In this document: positions 16,042 through 24,854 of the stretch, piece after piece
Layout of the letters: each line of letters begins with the position of its first letter
Position numbering within the stretch: the stretch's first letter is position 1
Assembly: GCF_031845375.1 (NCBI RefSeq)
Contig: NZ_JAVREK010000015.1
Location: 62,001 to 126,000, forward strand
Source of the DNA: Streptomonospora wellingtoniae
Lineage (GTDB): Bacteria; Actinomycetota; Actinomycetes; Streptosporangiales; Streptosporangiaceae
Length of the DNA: 64,000 nt
Direction of reading: 5' to 3'
Notes under the pieces: model-generated
Databases searched by the model: none
What the model was told of the DNA's origin: nothing
Seen by the model: only the letters and a program-made list of their open reading frames with translations
Program-made: the position numbers and the translations under genes

Positions 16042-16935
16042 CTACGCCGGGCGCTCCACCGCGGGCGGGACCAGGAACCGCCAGGCGGCGGGGAGGACGC
16101 GCCAGGTGCGGCCGGTGACGTTCTCCTTCAGCTCTCCGTCGGCGCTGGCCGCGCAGCGCTCACCGGTGACGGTGACCTGGTGCACCCGCCGGTGGTGGAC
16201 GTCCACCTCCAGCGGATGGGTGCCGCGGTGCAGGCGCACGGCGTGTACGGCGCGCTTGGTGAAGCCGCGCGACCGCGAGACCGTCAAGTGGAGCAGGCCG
16301 TCGTCCAGCTGCGCGTCGGGCGCCAGCCGCCCCGTGCCGCCTCCGATGTAGCGCCCGTTGGCCAGGCCGACCATCAGCGCCTTGTGGTCGGTGTCGATCA
16401 GCACCTCGCCGTCGGCCACGACCCGCAGCCGATAGCCGCGCGCCCCCAGGCCGGCGATCACCCCCCCGACCGGGAAGCTCGCCGGTCCCAGCAGCCGCTT
16501 CCACTTCGACGCGGCGCGCGTACTCTCGGCGCCGACGCCCAGGTGCACCGCGTTCACGGTGATCTCGCCGGCGTCGTCGACGATCAGGTCGAGCGGGCGC
16601 TCGGAGGCGGCGCGAAGGGCCGCGGCCGCGGCGAAGGGCTCCAGCGGCATGCCCAGAGTGCGGGCGAAGTCGTTGCCGGTGCCCATCGGCAGCAGCCCCA
16701 CAGTGCGCTCGCCGAGCTCTCCGCGCCGGTGCAGCACGTTGGCGAGCGCGTGCAGGCTGCCGTCGCCGCCGGCGGCCACGAGCGTGTCGTGGCCGTCGGC
16801 GGTGTCGAGCGCCTTGTCCAGGTCGCCGGAGCCGGAGCAGAACACCACTTCGGCCTCGGTCCCCAGCTCCGCCGCGGCCTCGCGCAGCCGGTCGGCGTCG
16901 ACGCTGCCGGCCTCGGTGTTGGAGAGGATCAGAAT
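16042..16935 (-). CDS. Diacylglycerol kinase-family lipid kinase (start disrupted or non-canonical)
   Basis: DAGK catalytic domain: VAAGGDGSLHALANVL holds the GGDG nucleotide-binding motif, LLPMGTGNDFARTLGMP the second glycine loop; a C-terminal beta-sandwich includes KALMVGLANGRYIGGGTGRLAPDAQLDDG. Likely phosphorylates a membrane lipid such as diacylglycerol or sphingoid base. The conserved first strand VILILSNTEAG lies upstream of the first in-frame GTG (16848). In that frame the only start-like codon near a Shine-Dalgarno is ATT at 16935 (GGAG 7 nt upstream). Alternatively, deleting one C of the pair at 16945-16946 makes an in-frame ATG reading MSAVILIL, so a sequencing error or frameshift is possible. 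Confidence 0.8.
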   Translation of the reverse strand: MLILSNTEAGSVDADRLREAAAELGTEAEVVFCSGSGDLDKALDTADGHDTLVAAGGDGSLHALANVLHRRGELGERTVGLLPMGTGNDFARTLGMPLEPFAAAAALRAASERPLDLIVDDAGEITVNAVHLGVGAESTRAASKWKRLLGPASFPVGGVIAGLGARGYRLRVVADGEVLIDTDHKALMVGLANGRYIGGGTGRLAPDAQLDDGLLHLTVSRSRGFTKRAVHAVRLHRGTHPLEVDVHHRRVHQVTVTGERCAASADGELKENVTGRTWRVLPAAWRFLVPPAVERPA

Positions 16936-17067
16936 GACGGCGCTCCATTCACTCGTCGCGCCCGCGGTCGAGGCGCACTACGGCTCGAACCTAGCCGACC
17001 GGCGGAAAGTGTGCTCCGGCGGGCGCCCGGATGCGGACGCGCTCGCGCCCGCGTCCACAATGGCACC

Positions 17068-17601
17068 ATGACCGATTTCGCCCGGGCATCGCCCGAGAGA
17101 GTTCCGGAGTCCGTGGCCTCGAACGAACTCCGCGCGCTCGCTGAAGGCCACCACTCCCGCTCCGTGCGTCCTCTGTGGACGCGCGACCTCTCCGGGCATC
17201 TGGTCAAGGCGTATGCGATCGAGGCCCCCGGGCGCGCCGTCTCCGAGAGGGAGGAGCACGCCGCGCAGGCGCTCGCGGCGGGCCACCTGGCGTCGGGCCG
17301 CGCCCGCGGCTCCCTGGGGCTCGCGGTGCTGCTCGTGCACGCGGGCGGCGACGGCGACTACGTCCTCGTCCACACGTGGATCGAAGGCTACATGTCCGAC
17401 TTGGCCGTATTCGTGGGCCCGCCCGGCGAACCGGACCGGTTGCGGCCCGGACGGCAAGGGCTGGCCCCCTGCGTGTGGGAGCAGGCCGTGCTGGCGCATG
17501 AGCGCGACGCCTTCAGCACGCACGTGCTCGGCGGCGACGCCGACCTCGGGCGGCGGCTGTCGGCGTGGGGTGGCGACGTCGTGCGGGCAGCCGTCCGCTG
17601 A
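17068..17601 (+). CDS. Conserved hypothetical protein
   Basis: 177 residues, soluble, no signal peptide or membrane segment. Contains LGLAVLLVHAGGDGDYVLVHTWIEGYMSDLAVFV, an alternating hydrophobic pattern suggesting a beta-rich core, and a C-terminal PCVWEQAVLAHERDAF segment. I do not recognise the family. Codon use and third-position GC match the neighbours, so it is likely a real gene. Divergent from the lipid kinase; the ATG has little Shine-Dalgarno. Confidence 0.65.
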   Translation: MTDFARASPERVPESVASNELRALAEGHHSRSVRPLWTRDLSGHLVKAYAIEAPGRAVSEREEHAAQALAAGHLASGRARGSLGLAVLLVHAGGDGDYVLVHTWIEGYMSDLAVFVGPPGEPDRLRPGRQGLAPCVWEQAVLAHERDAFSTHVLGGDADLGRRLSAWGGDVVRAAVR

Positions 17602-17632
17602 AGGGCGCCGCCGCGACCCGCGGCCCTCCGGT

Positions 17633-20479
17633 TCAGCACCAGGTCAGGCGGCTCGCGGTGGTCAGCCCGCTCGGGTCGGTTCCGTAGTGCTCGCGCAGCA
17701 GGCCGGCGCCGGGGGAGTCGGCGGTGTAGTGGGCCTCGCCCGCCGAGACCCACCGGTTCCACGCGCGGGCGAACGCCCTGGCCCCGGTCCTGTTGCGGGC
17801 CAGCAGAGCGGGGACGGCGTGGTACACGGCCGGGTTCGGCGCCGAGGAGGCATCCAGCCACGCCGCGGCCGCGGCCCGCTCGGAGCCCGGATCGCCGGGG
17901 GCGTCCAGCCGGTAGCGCGGAACGATGTAGCGCGGGGTGCCCACCAGCGGAGAGAGCACGTCGTCCAGGGCGTCGCGGAAGTGCTCGGCCGCGTCGGTCC
18001 CCCCGTCGGCCAGGGTCAGCCGGTAGGCGCCGTCGGAGTCGACGTGCAGGCGCATCCCCGCCGAACCCACCGGTGAGTGGCCGGCGCCGGCGAGCGCGTC
18101 GGCGACCGCGCGGCCGAAGCGCTCGACGTCGGGGACCGCGGCCGCCTCGGCCACCAGCCGGGCCGCGGTTCGCACGCGCAGGCGGCGCGCCGTCCAGCGT
18201 TCGGCGGCGACGGCCGCGGCCGCGGCCAGCGCCACCACGACCGCGGGCGGTAGTGCCAGGAGCAGCGCGCATGCCGCCAGCGCCGCCGCGGCCCCCGCTG
18301 CGAGCGAGGCGGGCCCCGCTGCGCGCCCCGGCCTTTCGGCGGCGATCCCCGCCGGGGCGGGCACCGCGGACGGTGCCTGAAGCGGCCGAGGGGAGCCGCC
18401 GCCGGTCACCCGCAGGGTAGGCAGCAGCAGGTCCTCATAGGGGGCGCCGATCCTCCAGCGCTCCCGCGCGTCGGCGCGGTCCTCGGCCCGGGCGAGCATG
18501 CGGGCGTTGACCGCGTCGAACTCCGCGGCCGCGGGCGGCGCGTACGGAGAGAACGCCGCGTCCACGTGGGCGACGCCGCCGGTCACCTCGCCTTCGGCGT
18601 CCACACCCAGGTAGCCCTCGTGCTTGCGGACGAACCGGTCCCAGTCGGCGTCTCCGTTGGGGTGATCGGCGCTGACGCATACGACCGTCCAGGTATGGGC
18701 GGTCTTCTCGGGCCAGTCCGGGTCGGTGCGCAGGGCGCGCCCCCGACCCTGCACGACCGCTGTAGGAGTGGTGGCCGTGGTCAGGTCCACGACCGTGTTG
18801 ACGCGTCGGGCGTCCCAACCCTCGCCGAGCATGCCGCGGGTGCCGACCAGGACACCGCATCGGCCCTGCTCGAAGTACTCGGTGACCAGCCGCACCCGTG
18901 CGCGCGGCGTCCACGACCCCTCGATGCGCACCGGGCGGCCCGTCCCGCCCGCGTTCGCGCCGCCGCCCCCGGTACCGCCCTGCGCCTCCGCAGCGCAGCC
19001 GGGAAGCCGCTCGGCCGCCCAGGCCGCGAAGCCCGCGGCGGTCGCCGGCGCGGCCGCGAGAGTGCGCCCGGTGACCAGCATCGGCCCGAGCCCGCGGGTG
19101 CGCTCGTCGCCGCACATCAGCTCCAGGCACTCCCAGGCCGAGCCCGCCTCCTCGGCCAGCACGCCGCGCAGCCGGGCCGACGGCCGCGCGCCCGCGCGCT
19201 CGTGGTCGCACAGCACGAGGGCGCGCATCCGCTCGCCCAGCGACGCCGACTCGGCGGCGGTGATCTCGACGGCCGCGCGCGCCTTGGCCGCACTGCGCGC
19301 CAGGACGCGGTCCACGGGCGAGCGGCCCGCCCGCAGCCCGCGGCGTGTGAGTCGGTGGCCGACGGCGGGCAGCGCCGCCCGGATGCGCTCGACCGGCTCG
19401 GCGCCGCCGTCCCGGTCCGCGGCGGGCAGCAGGCAGTTGCGCACGTAGTCGTCCAGCAGCGCCATCCAGTCCGCCACGCGCGGCGGGCGCCGGTGGCGCT
19501 CCAGCATGCGCGCCTCGGGCGGCAGGGGAGCGAGCCCGGCGTGGTGCAGCCGCAGCACGGCGTCGGTGAGGTCGGGCTCGCGTCCGGCGAGGCGCGACCA
19601 GGCGACCCGCCCGCCCGCGTCGGCGTCCGCGCCCGCATCGGCGTCGGTGCGCTCGTGGAAGCGCAGCCGGAGCCAGTCCAGGAACCCGGTCTCGGCGAAC
19701 CCCGGCGCGAGCAGATCGGTGCACAGCTCGCTGAAGCGCAGTCCGCTGTCGGCCAGGTAGTCGCGCTCCACCCGGGTGGGCTCGGTCAGCCAGGCCAGCT
19801 CGTCGAACGGCGCCAGGTACCCGCCGCGCACCAGCGCCGGGATCGACGCGCCCTGCAGGACCTCGCCGAACAGTTCGCCGACGAGGTCGGACTCGGTCCG
19901 GGTGAGCGACGCGGGCGGCGTCCCGGTCAGGCCGATGACGCGGGCGTCGTCCAGCTCGGCCAGGACCTCGGCGAGGAGGCGCCCCCAGACCTGCAGCAGG
20001 TGGTGGCACTCGTCGAGCACCACGGTCAGCGGCCCGGCGCCGTGCAGCGCTTCCACCAGCGCCGCACCGTTGGGGTGCAGGCGCTGGAGCAGCGGGCGCG
20101 CGGCTCCGTGCTCGTCGTTCTCCTGCTCGGGGTCGAAGACGGCCAGCGACTGGTAGGTGAGGACGTTGACGGCGTCCTCCAGGGCGCGCGAGGCGCCCGC
20201 CGCGGCGCCGTCCGGCCGTTCGAACGCGCGCCAGTGGGAGATCCACTGGCCCTGGATGGCGGTGTTGGGCGTCAGCACCACGACGCGGGAACCCAGCTCG
20301 CGGGCCGCCTCCAGCCCAACGAGCGTCTTACCGGCGCCGGGCGGCAGTACCACCCATGCGCGGCTGGCGCCCGAACTCCACCGCCTGCGAAGCCGCTCCA
20401 GCAGGTCGCTCTGGTAGGGCCGGAACGAACCTCCCCAGTGCGCACGCCCGATCGCCGACGCCGCGCCGACCGCCGTCAT
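17633..20479 (-). CDS. DEAD/DEAH-box helicase with C-terminal membrane hairpin
   Basis: 948 residues. The SF2 motor comprises VVLPPGAGKT (Walker A, Lys51), DECHH near residue 154 (Walker B), LTGTPP (motif III) and VVQGRGRALR (motif VI); GVLVGTRGMLGEGWDARRVN is motif V. Between the RecA lobes is a long Arg/Ala-rich insert (about residues 270-480). Around residues 725-762 there are two closely spaced hydrophobic stretches, rich in Ala/Leu/Val and separated by Pro-Pro, that look like a membrane hairpin, followed by a ~180-residue soluble domain without a recognised fold. Membrane-linked helicases of this kind are unusual; substrate and role are unknown. The ATG at 20479 starts just before the conserved region. 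Confidence 0.85.
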   Translation of the reverse strand: MTAVGAASAIGRAHWGGSFRPYQSDLLERLRRRWSSGASRAWVVLPPGAGKTLVGLEAARELGSRVVVLTPNTAIQGQWISHWRAFERPDGAAAGASRALEDAVNVLTYQSLAVFDPEQENDEHGAARPLLQRLHPNGAALVEALHGAGPLTVVLDECHHLLQVWGRLLAEVLAELDDARVIGLTGTPPASLTRTESDLVGELFGEVLQGASIPALVRGGYLAPFDELAWLTEPTRVERDYLADSGLRFSELCTDLLAPGFAETGFLDWLRLRFHERTDADAGADADAGGRVAWSRLAGREPDLTDAVLRLHHAGLAPLPPEARMLERHRRPPRVADWMALLDDYVRNCLLPAADRDGGAEPVERIRAALPAVGHRLTRRGLRAGRSPVDRVLARSAAKARAAVEITAAESASLGERMRALVLCDHERAGARPSARLRGVLAEEAGSAWECLELMCGDERTRGLGPMLVTGRTLAAAPATAAGFAAWAAERLPGCAAEAQGGTGGGGANAGGTGRPVRIEGSWTPRARVRLVTEYFEQGRCGVLVGTRGMLGEGWDARRVNTVVDLTTATTPTAVVQGRGRALRTDPDWPEKTAHTWTVVCVSADHPNGDADWDRFVRKHEGYLGVDAEGEVTGGVAHVDAAFSPYAPPAAAEFDAVNARMLARAEDRADARERWRIGAPYEDLLLPTLRVTGGGSPRPLQAPSAVPAPAGIAAERPGRAAGPASLAAGAAAALAACALLLALPPAVVVALAAAAAVAAERWTARRLRVRTAARLVAEAAAVPDVERFGRAVADALAGAGHSPVGSAGMRLHVDSDGAYRLTLADGGTDAAEHFRDALDDVLSPLVGTPRYIVPRYRLDAPGDPGSERAAAAAWLDASSAPNPAVYHAVPALLARNRTGARAFARAWNRWVSAGEAHYTADSPGAGLLREHYGTDPSGLTTASRLTWC

Positions 20480-20802
20480 CGCATCCGCCCGCCCTTCGCC
20501 GTCCGACGTGCACACCGCCCGGCTTCGGCGGGTGCGTACCGCCGGGCGGCTGCGGCAAGTATGCCGCCCCGTCCCCGCTCGGGCCAACGCCGGGCCGGAG
20601 CCGGCCGTCGCCGGACGTTGCGCCGGCGCGACCCGGCGTGGCGCATAGACGCCCGACCGTTGTGCTGTGCACAACCTTGGCCCGCCTCTCTTCAGCCCGC
20701 CCCGGCCGCCTGCCTAAGTTCTGGTGATCAACGGTCCAGTCCGGTATAGACCGCGACCGTCCGCCCCCCGTCCGCCGCCCGCCCCCAGGCGAAGGAGTTG
20801 CC
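20480..20802. other. 323-bp intergenic region upstream of the sugar ABC operon
   Basis: Holds the 17-bp inverted repeat at 20659-20675, a possible -10 element TATAGA at 20745-20750, and CGGTC...GACCG arms flanking it. No ORF is credible. Confidence 0.6.
20659..20675. promoter_or_regulatory. Inverted repeat, operator candidate
   Basis: GTTGTGC-TGT-GCACAAC is a perfect 7-bp inverted repeat with a 3-nt spacer, about 130 bp before the solute-binding-protein gene. Candidate site for the IclR-type regulator encoded at the end of that operon. Confidence 0.4.
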
Positions 20803-22101
20803 ATGAGATACCGCCGCCCCCTGCGCGCCGGCGCCCTGCTCGGGCTCGCCGTGCTGCTGGCCGCGTGCGCCCCCGCCCAGACCGACAGCGCCGGAACCGG
20901 CGAAGACAGCATGGAGGGCACCCTGCGCGTCTGGCTGTTCTCCGAGGTCGACCAGGACCCCAAGGAGAAGGTCGTCGACGACGCCGTCGCGGAGTTCGAG
21001 GCCGCCCACGAGGGTGTGCAGGTCGAGATCCAGTACATCCCCGTCGACTCCCGCGCCGAACGCTTCCAGGGCGCCTTCAACGACCCCTCCTCGGCCCCCG
21101 ACGTCGCCGAGTACGGCAACACCGACCTCGCCGGCTACGTCGAGGCCGGCGGGTTCGCCGACATCTCCGACGAGCTCGCCGACTGGAAACCCGGCGAGCA
21201 GATCTCCGACGACGTCGCCGCCACCGCCCAAGTGGACGGCGGCACCTACGGCGTGCCGTGGTTCCTCGGCGTGCGCGCCCTGTTCTACCGCACCAACGTG
21301 TTCGAGGACCTGGGCATCGACACCCCGCGCACCCTGGAGGAGGTCGTCGAGGCCGGGCGGACGGTGCGCGAGGAGAAGCCCGACATGCTCGGCCTCTCCA
21401 GTGGCGGCGCCTACACCTACGGCTTCATGCCCTTCATCTGGGCCCACGGCGGCGACATCGCCGTGCAGGAGGGCGGCTCCTACACCGCCGCCGTCGACTC
21501 CGCCGAGGCCAAGGCGGGACTGGAGCTGTACTCCCAGGTGCTGTCGAAGGACGTCTGCCCGCCGCAGACCTGCGCCCAGATGACCGGGAACGAGAGCGTG
21601 CAGAACTTCATCGCCGGCGAGGCCGCGATGACCGTCGGCGGCAACTTCAACCTCAACGCCGTCGAAGCCGGCGAGGTCGCCGACGACACCGCCGTCATCC
21701 CGCTGCCGGGCACCGAGCCCGGCTCCGTCGCGCCCGCCTTCGCCGGCGGCAACAACCTCGGCGTGCTCGCCGGTACCGACCACCGCACCCTGTCGGTGGA
21801 GTTCGTGCAGCTCCTCGCCGGCAAGAAGTACCAGCGGGCGATGTACGAGGCGATGGGCAACCTGCCCACGCTCGGCGGCGTGCAGAGCGATGTCGCCGCG
21901 TCCGACGAGGACATCGCGCCCTTCGTCGAGACGCTGGAGTCGGGTACCCGCTTCGTGCCCGTCACCGGCGCATGGGCGAGCATCGACGCCGAAGGGGTGC
22001 TGCCCACCATGGTGCAGCGGGTCGCCTCCGGCGACGCGTCCGTCGACAAGGCGGCCGGCGACGCCGCCGCCTCGCTCGACGAGTCCTTCGGCGGGGAGTG
22101 A
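20803..22101 (+). CDS. Carbohydrate ABC transporter solute-binding lipoprotein
   Basis: 432-residue family-1 solute-binding protein. A short basic N-terminus and hydrophobic stretch end in the lipobox LLAAC, so the mature protein is membrane-anchored on the outside. TLRVWLFSEVDQDPKEKVVDDAVAEFEAAH and the segment around GVPWFLGVRALFYRTNVFEDLGI are typical of sugar-binding members. AAGGAG lies 6-7 nt upstream of the ATG. First gene of an importer operon with two permeases; the ATPase is not local and is probably a shared MsiK-type subunit. Substrate unknown. Confidence 0.92.
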   Translation: MRYRRPLRAGALLGLAVLLAACAPAQTDSAGTGEDSMEGTLRVWLFSEVDQDPKEKVVDDAVAEFEAAHEGVQVEIQYIPVDSRAERFQGAFNDPSSAPDVAEYGNTDLAGYVEAGGFADISDELADWKPGEQISDDVAATAQVDGGTYGVPWFLGVRALFYRTNVFEDLGIDTPRTLEEVVEAGRTVREEKPDMLGLSSGGAYTYGFMPFIWAHGGDIAVQEGGSYTAAVDSAEAKAGLELYSQVLSKDVCPPQTCAQMTGNESVQNFIAGEAAMTVGGNFNLNAVEAGEVADDTAVIPLPGTEPGSVAPAFAGGNNLGVLAGTDHRTLSVEFVQLLAGKKYQRAMYEAMGNLPTLGGVQSDVAASDEDIAPFVETLESGTRFVPVTGAWASIDAEGVLPTMVQRVASGDASVDKAAGDAAASLDESFGGE

Positions 22102-22110
22102 CCGGATCGC

Positions 22111-23061
22111 ATGGCCACCCCCGCACCGCCGCTCCGCGCGGCCGGGCGCGCCTTCGCCCGGCTGCGCCGGGGCGGCCGCCTGGAGCCGTGGGCGTACCTG
22201 GTCCCCGCACTGGCCGTGCTGGGCGCGCTGCTGGTCTACCCCCTGTACCAGCTCGTCCTCGTCTCCTTCTACGACTACCGCCAGCCGCAGGTCACCGGGG
22301 CCCAGCCGCTGCGCTTCAGCGGCTGGGAGAACTACCGCACCCTGCTGGGCGACCCGCAGTTCTGGGAGGTGCTCGGCAACACGGTCGTCTTCGCCGGCGC
22401 CTGCGTCACGGGGACCATCGCCGTCGGCGGATGCCTGGCCGTGCTGGCCACCCGCCTGTCGGCGTGGGTGCGGACCCTGCTCTTCCTCGCCGCGCTGGGC
22501 GCCTGGGCCACCCCCGCGGTCACCGGGAGCGCCGTGTGGCTGTTCCTCTTCGACCCCTCGCTGGGGCCGGTCAACCAGGCCCTGGCCGCCCTCGGTCTGA
22601 CCGGCTTCGAGGGGCACTCCTGGACCTACACCAAGTGGTCGGCCTTCGGCCTGGTCCTCAGCCAGGTGGTGTGGTGCTCGTTCCCCTTCGTCATGGTCAC
22701 GCTTTACGCCGGGATCCGCTCGATCCCCGGCGAGGTGATCGAGGCGGCGCGGCTCGACGGCGCTTCGACCGCCCGCGTCGCGCTCAGCGTCATGCTCCCG
22801 ATGCTGCGCCCGGCGATGGCGGTCGTGACCGTCCAGTCGATCATCTGGGACTTCAAGATCTTCACGCAGATCTACATCATGACCGGAGGCGGCGGGATCG
22901 CTGGACAGAACCTGGTGCTCAACGTGTACGCCTACCAGCAGGCGTTCGCCTCGGGCCAGTACGGCCTGGGCTCGGCGATCGGCGTGGTCACCACCGCCCT
23001 GCTGCTGATGATCTCCCTCGTCTACCTGCGCGCCCTGCGCCGCCAAGGGGAGGTGCTGTGA
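22111..23061 (+). CDS. Sugar ABC transporter permease, MalF type
   Basis: 316 residues, about six membrane helices. The coupling EAA loop reads EVIEAARLDGASTARVALSVMLPMLRP. The N-terminal ~25 residues are basic and cytoplasmic. It starts 10 nt after the solute-binding gene and ends overlapping the next permease start (TGATG). Confidence 0.92.
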   Translation: MATPAPPLRAAGRAFARLRRGGRLEPWAYLVPALAVLGALLVYPLYQLVLVSFYDYRQPQVTGAQPLRFSGWENYRTLLGDPQFWEVLGNTVVFAGACVTGTIAVGGCLAVLATRLSAWVRTLLFLAALGAWATPAVTGSAVWLFLFDPSLGPVNQALAALGLTGFEGHSWTYTKWSAFGLVLSQVVWCSFPFVMVTLYAGIRSIPGEVIEAARLDGASTARVALSVMLPMLRPAMAVVTVQSIIWDFKIFTQIYIMTGGGGIAGQNLVLNVYAYQQAFASGQYGLGSAIGVVTTALLLMISLVYLRALRRQGEVL

Positions 23062-23897
23062 TGCTCCGCCGGCTGCGTACCGACGCCGCGGGACTGGCGG
23101 TGGCGCTGGTGGTGGCGTTCCCGCTGTACTGGATGCTGCTATCGGCCCTCAAACCCCGCGCCGACCTGGAGGCCGGCGACCCGGCCCCGTTCACTCTGAC
23201 CCCCACCCTGGAGTCCTTCCGCCGCGTCCTGCTGGTGGAGGACTTCGGTCGCTACCTCCTCAACAGCCTCGGAGTGGCCGCCGCGGTGGTGGTCCTCTCG
23301 ACGCTGTGCGCCTTCCTCGCCGCCGTCGCCCTGACCCGCTACAGGTTCCGCTCGCGCGCTACGCTGCTGGTCATGGTGCTCGTCGCGCAGATGGTCCCGG
23401 TCGAGGCGCTGACCATCCCGCTGTTCTTCCTCATGCGCGGCATCGGCCAGTCCGTCCCCCAGTTGGGCCTCAACCACCTGGGTTCGCTCGTGCTCGTGCA
23501 CACCGCCTTCGCGATCCCTCTGGCGATCTGGATGCTGCGCGGTTTCGTCGCGGCGGTGCCCCGCGAGCTTGAGGAGGCGGCCTGGCTGGACGGGGCCGGC
23601 AGCTTCACGTTCGTGCGCCGGGTGCTGTTCCCGCTGACCGCGCCGGGGGTGGTGGCCACCAGTATCTTCGCGTTCATCATGACCTGGAACGACTTCCTGT
23701 TCGCGACCACCTTCATCATCTCCGCGCAGGAGAACCAGACGCTGCCCGTGGCGCTGCTGTCCTTCTTCCGCCCCGATGAGAACGACTGGGGCGCCATCAT
23801 GGCGGGTTCGGTCCTGATGACCCTGCCCGTCCTGGTCTTCTTCCTGTTCGTGCAGCGCCGCCTGGCGTCGGGCCTGGGAGGTGCGGTGAAGGGGTGA
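23061..23897 (+). CDS. Sugar ABC transporter permease, MalG type
   Basis: 278 residues, six predicted membrane helices, with the EAA loop ELEEAAWLDGAGSFTFVRRVLFPLTAPG. ATG 23061 overlaps the previous stop by one base and has GGGGAGG 7 nt upstream; GTG 23058 is possible. The stop overlaps the start of the IclR gene, so regulator and transporter are translated together. Confidence 0.92.
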   Translation: MLRRLRTDAAGLAVALVVAFPLYWMLLSALKPRADLEAGDPAPFTLTPTLESFRRVLLVEDFGRYLLNSLGVAAAVVVLSTLCAFLAAVALTRYRFRSRATLLVMVLVAQMVPVEALTIPLFFLMRGIGQSVPQLGLNHLGSLVLVHTAFAIPLAIWMLRGFVAAVPRELEEAAWLDGAGSFTFVRRVLFPLTAPGVVATSIFAFIMTWNDFLFATTFIISAQENQTLPVALLSFFRPDENDWGAIMAGSVLMTLPVLVFFLFVQRRLASGLGGAVKG

Positions 23898-24694
23898 ACG
23901 CCGAGCCCGCGCCGAGGCGCAACGCCTCGGTCTCCCTGCGCCGCGGGCTGGCGATCGTGGAGTTCGTCCGCACGCTGCCCTCAGCGGGCGGCGGCGCGAC
24001 CCTCACCCAGCTCGCCGAAGCCGTGGGCATCAACAAGAGCTCGGTCCTGCGCCTGGCGGCCCCGTTGCAGGAGGCGGGGCTGCTGCACCGCGACAGCGCT
24101 ACCGGCCGCTTCCGGCTGGGGCCGGGCGCCCTCGCGCTGTGGCAGGCCTACCTGGACCAGCTCGACCTGCGCTCGGTCGCCTCCGACCACCTGCGCGGCC
24201 TGATGCGCCGCACCGGCCACACCTGCCACCTGGTGCTGGCGGACGGGCACGACGTCGTCTACGCCGACAAGGTGGAGAACACCACGACCGTCCGGATGGC
24301 CTCGCGCATCGGCGCCAGGATGCCCGCCTACTGCACGGCGGTGGGCAAGGCGATCCTCGCGTTCTCCCCGGCCGACCTGGTCGCCGACGTCCTCGCCGGC
24401 GGCCTCGCCCCGGTCACCGAGCACACCGTCACCGACCCCGCGCTCTTCCACGGGGAGCTGCGCAGGGTCCGCGCGCGCGGCTACGCCATCGACGACCGGG
24501 AGAACGAGCCCGAGGTGCGCTGCGTGGCGGCGCCGGTCTTCGACCACAACCGCGACCCGATCGCGGCCATCAGCGTCTCGGCGCTGGTCAGCCGCCTTCC
24601 TCCGGCGCGGGTGCGCGAGTTGGGGCCGCAGGTCGCCGAGGTCGCCGCCCGCGTCTCCACCGAGCTCGGCGCCCCCGCGGCTCAGGCCGAGTAG
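23894..24694 (+). CDS. IclR-family transcriptional regulator
   Basis: 266 residues. N-terminal winged helix (VSLRRGLAIVEFVRTLP, LAEAVGINKSSVLRLAAPLQEAGLLHRD) and a C-terminal effector domain with AYCTAVGKAILAF and the typical Cys segment EVRCVAAPVFDHNRDPIAAISVSA. Being the last gene of the sugar importer operon, it probably controls it in response to the imported sugar or a catabolite. The GTG start overlaps the permease stop. Confidence 0.92.
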   Translation: MNAEPAPRRNASVSLRRGLAIVEFVRTLPSAGGGATLTQLAEAVGINKSSVLRLAAPLQEAGLLHRDSATGRFRLGPGALALWQAYLDQLDLRSVASDHLRGLMRRTGHTCHLVLADGHDVVYADKVENTTTVRMASRIGARMPAYCTAVGKAILAFSPADLVADVLAGGLAPVTEHTVTDPALFHGELRRVRARGYAIDDRENEPEVRCVAAPVFDHNRDPIAAISVSALVSRLPPARVRELGPQVAEVAARVSTELGAPAAQAE

Positions 24695-24746
24695 CTGCTC
24701 GATGATGTGGTCGGCGTAGTCGGCGAGGAACTCCTCGCGCTCACAC

Positions 24747-24815
24747 CCCGCCGATCTTGTAGCTATCGCAAACGGAAATCGTTTTCCTTCACGATGGCTA
24801 CAAGATCGGCGGGGT
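24747..24815. repeat. Dispersed palindromic repeat, copy 2 (reverse orientation)
   Basis: The best-preserved copy: 18-base arms, CCCCGCCGATCTTGTAGC at 24747-24764 and the exact complement ending at 24815, enclose GGAAATCGTTTTCC. Lies between the IclR gene and the epimerase gene, both on the plus strand. Confidence 0.92.
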
Positions 24816-24854
24816 TCGGTCCCGTGCGGGGGCGACGGCGGATAGCTTTCCGGG

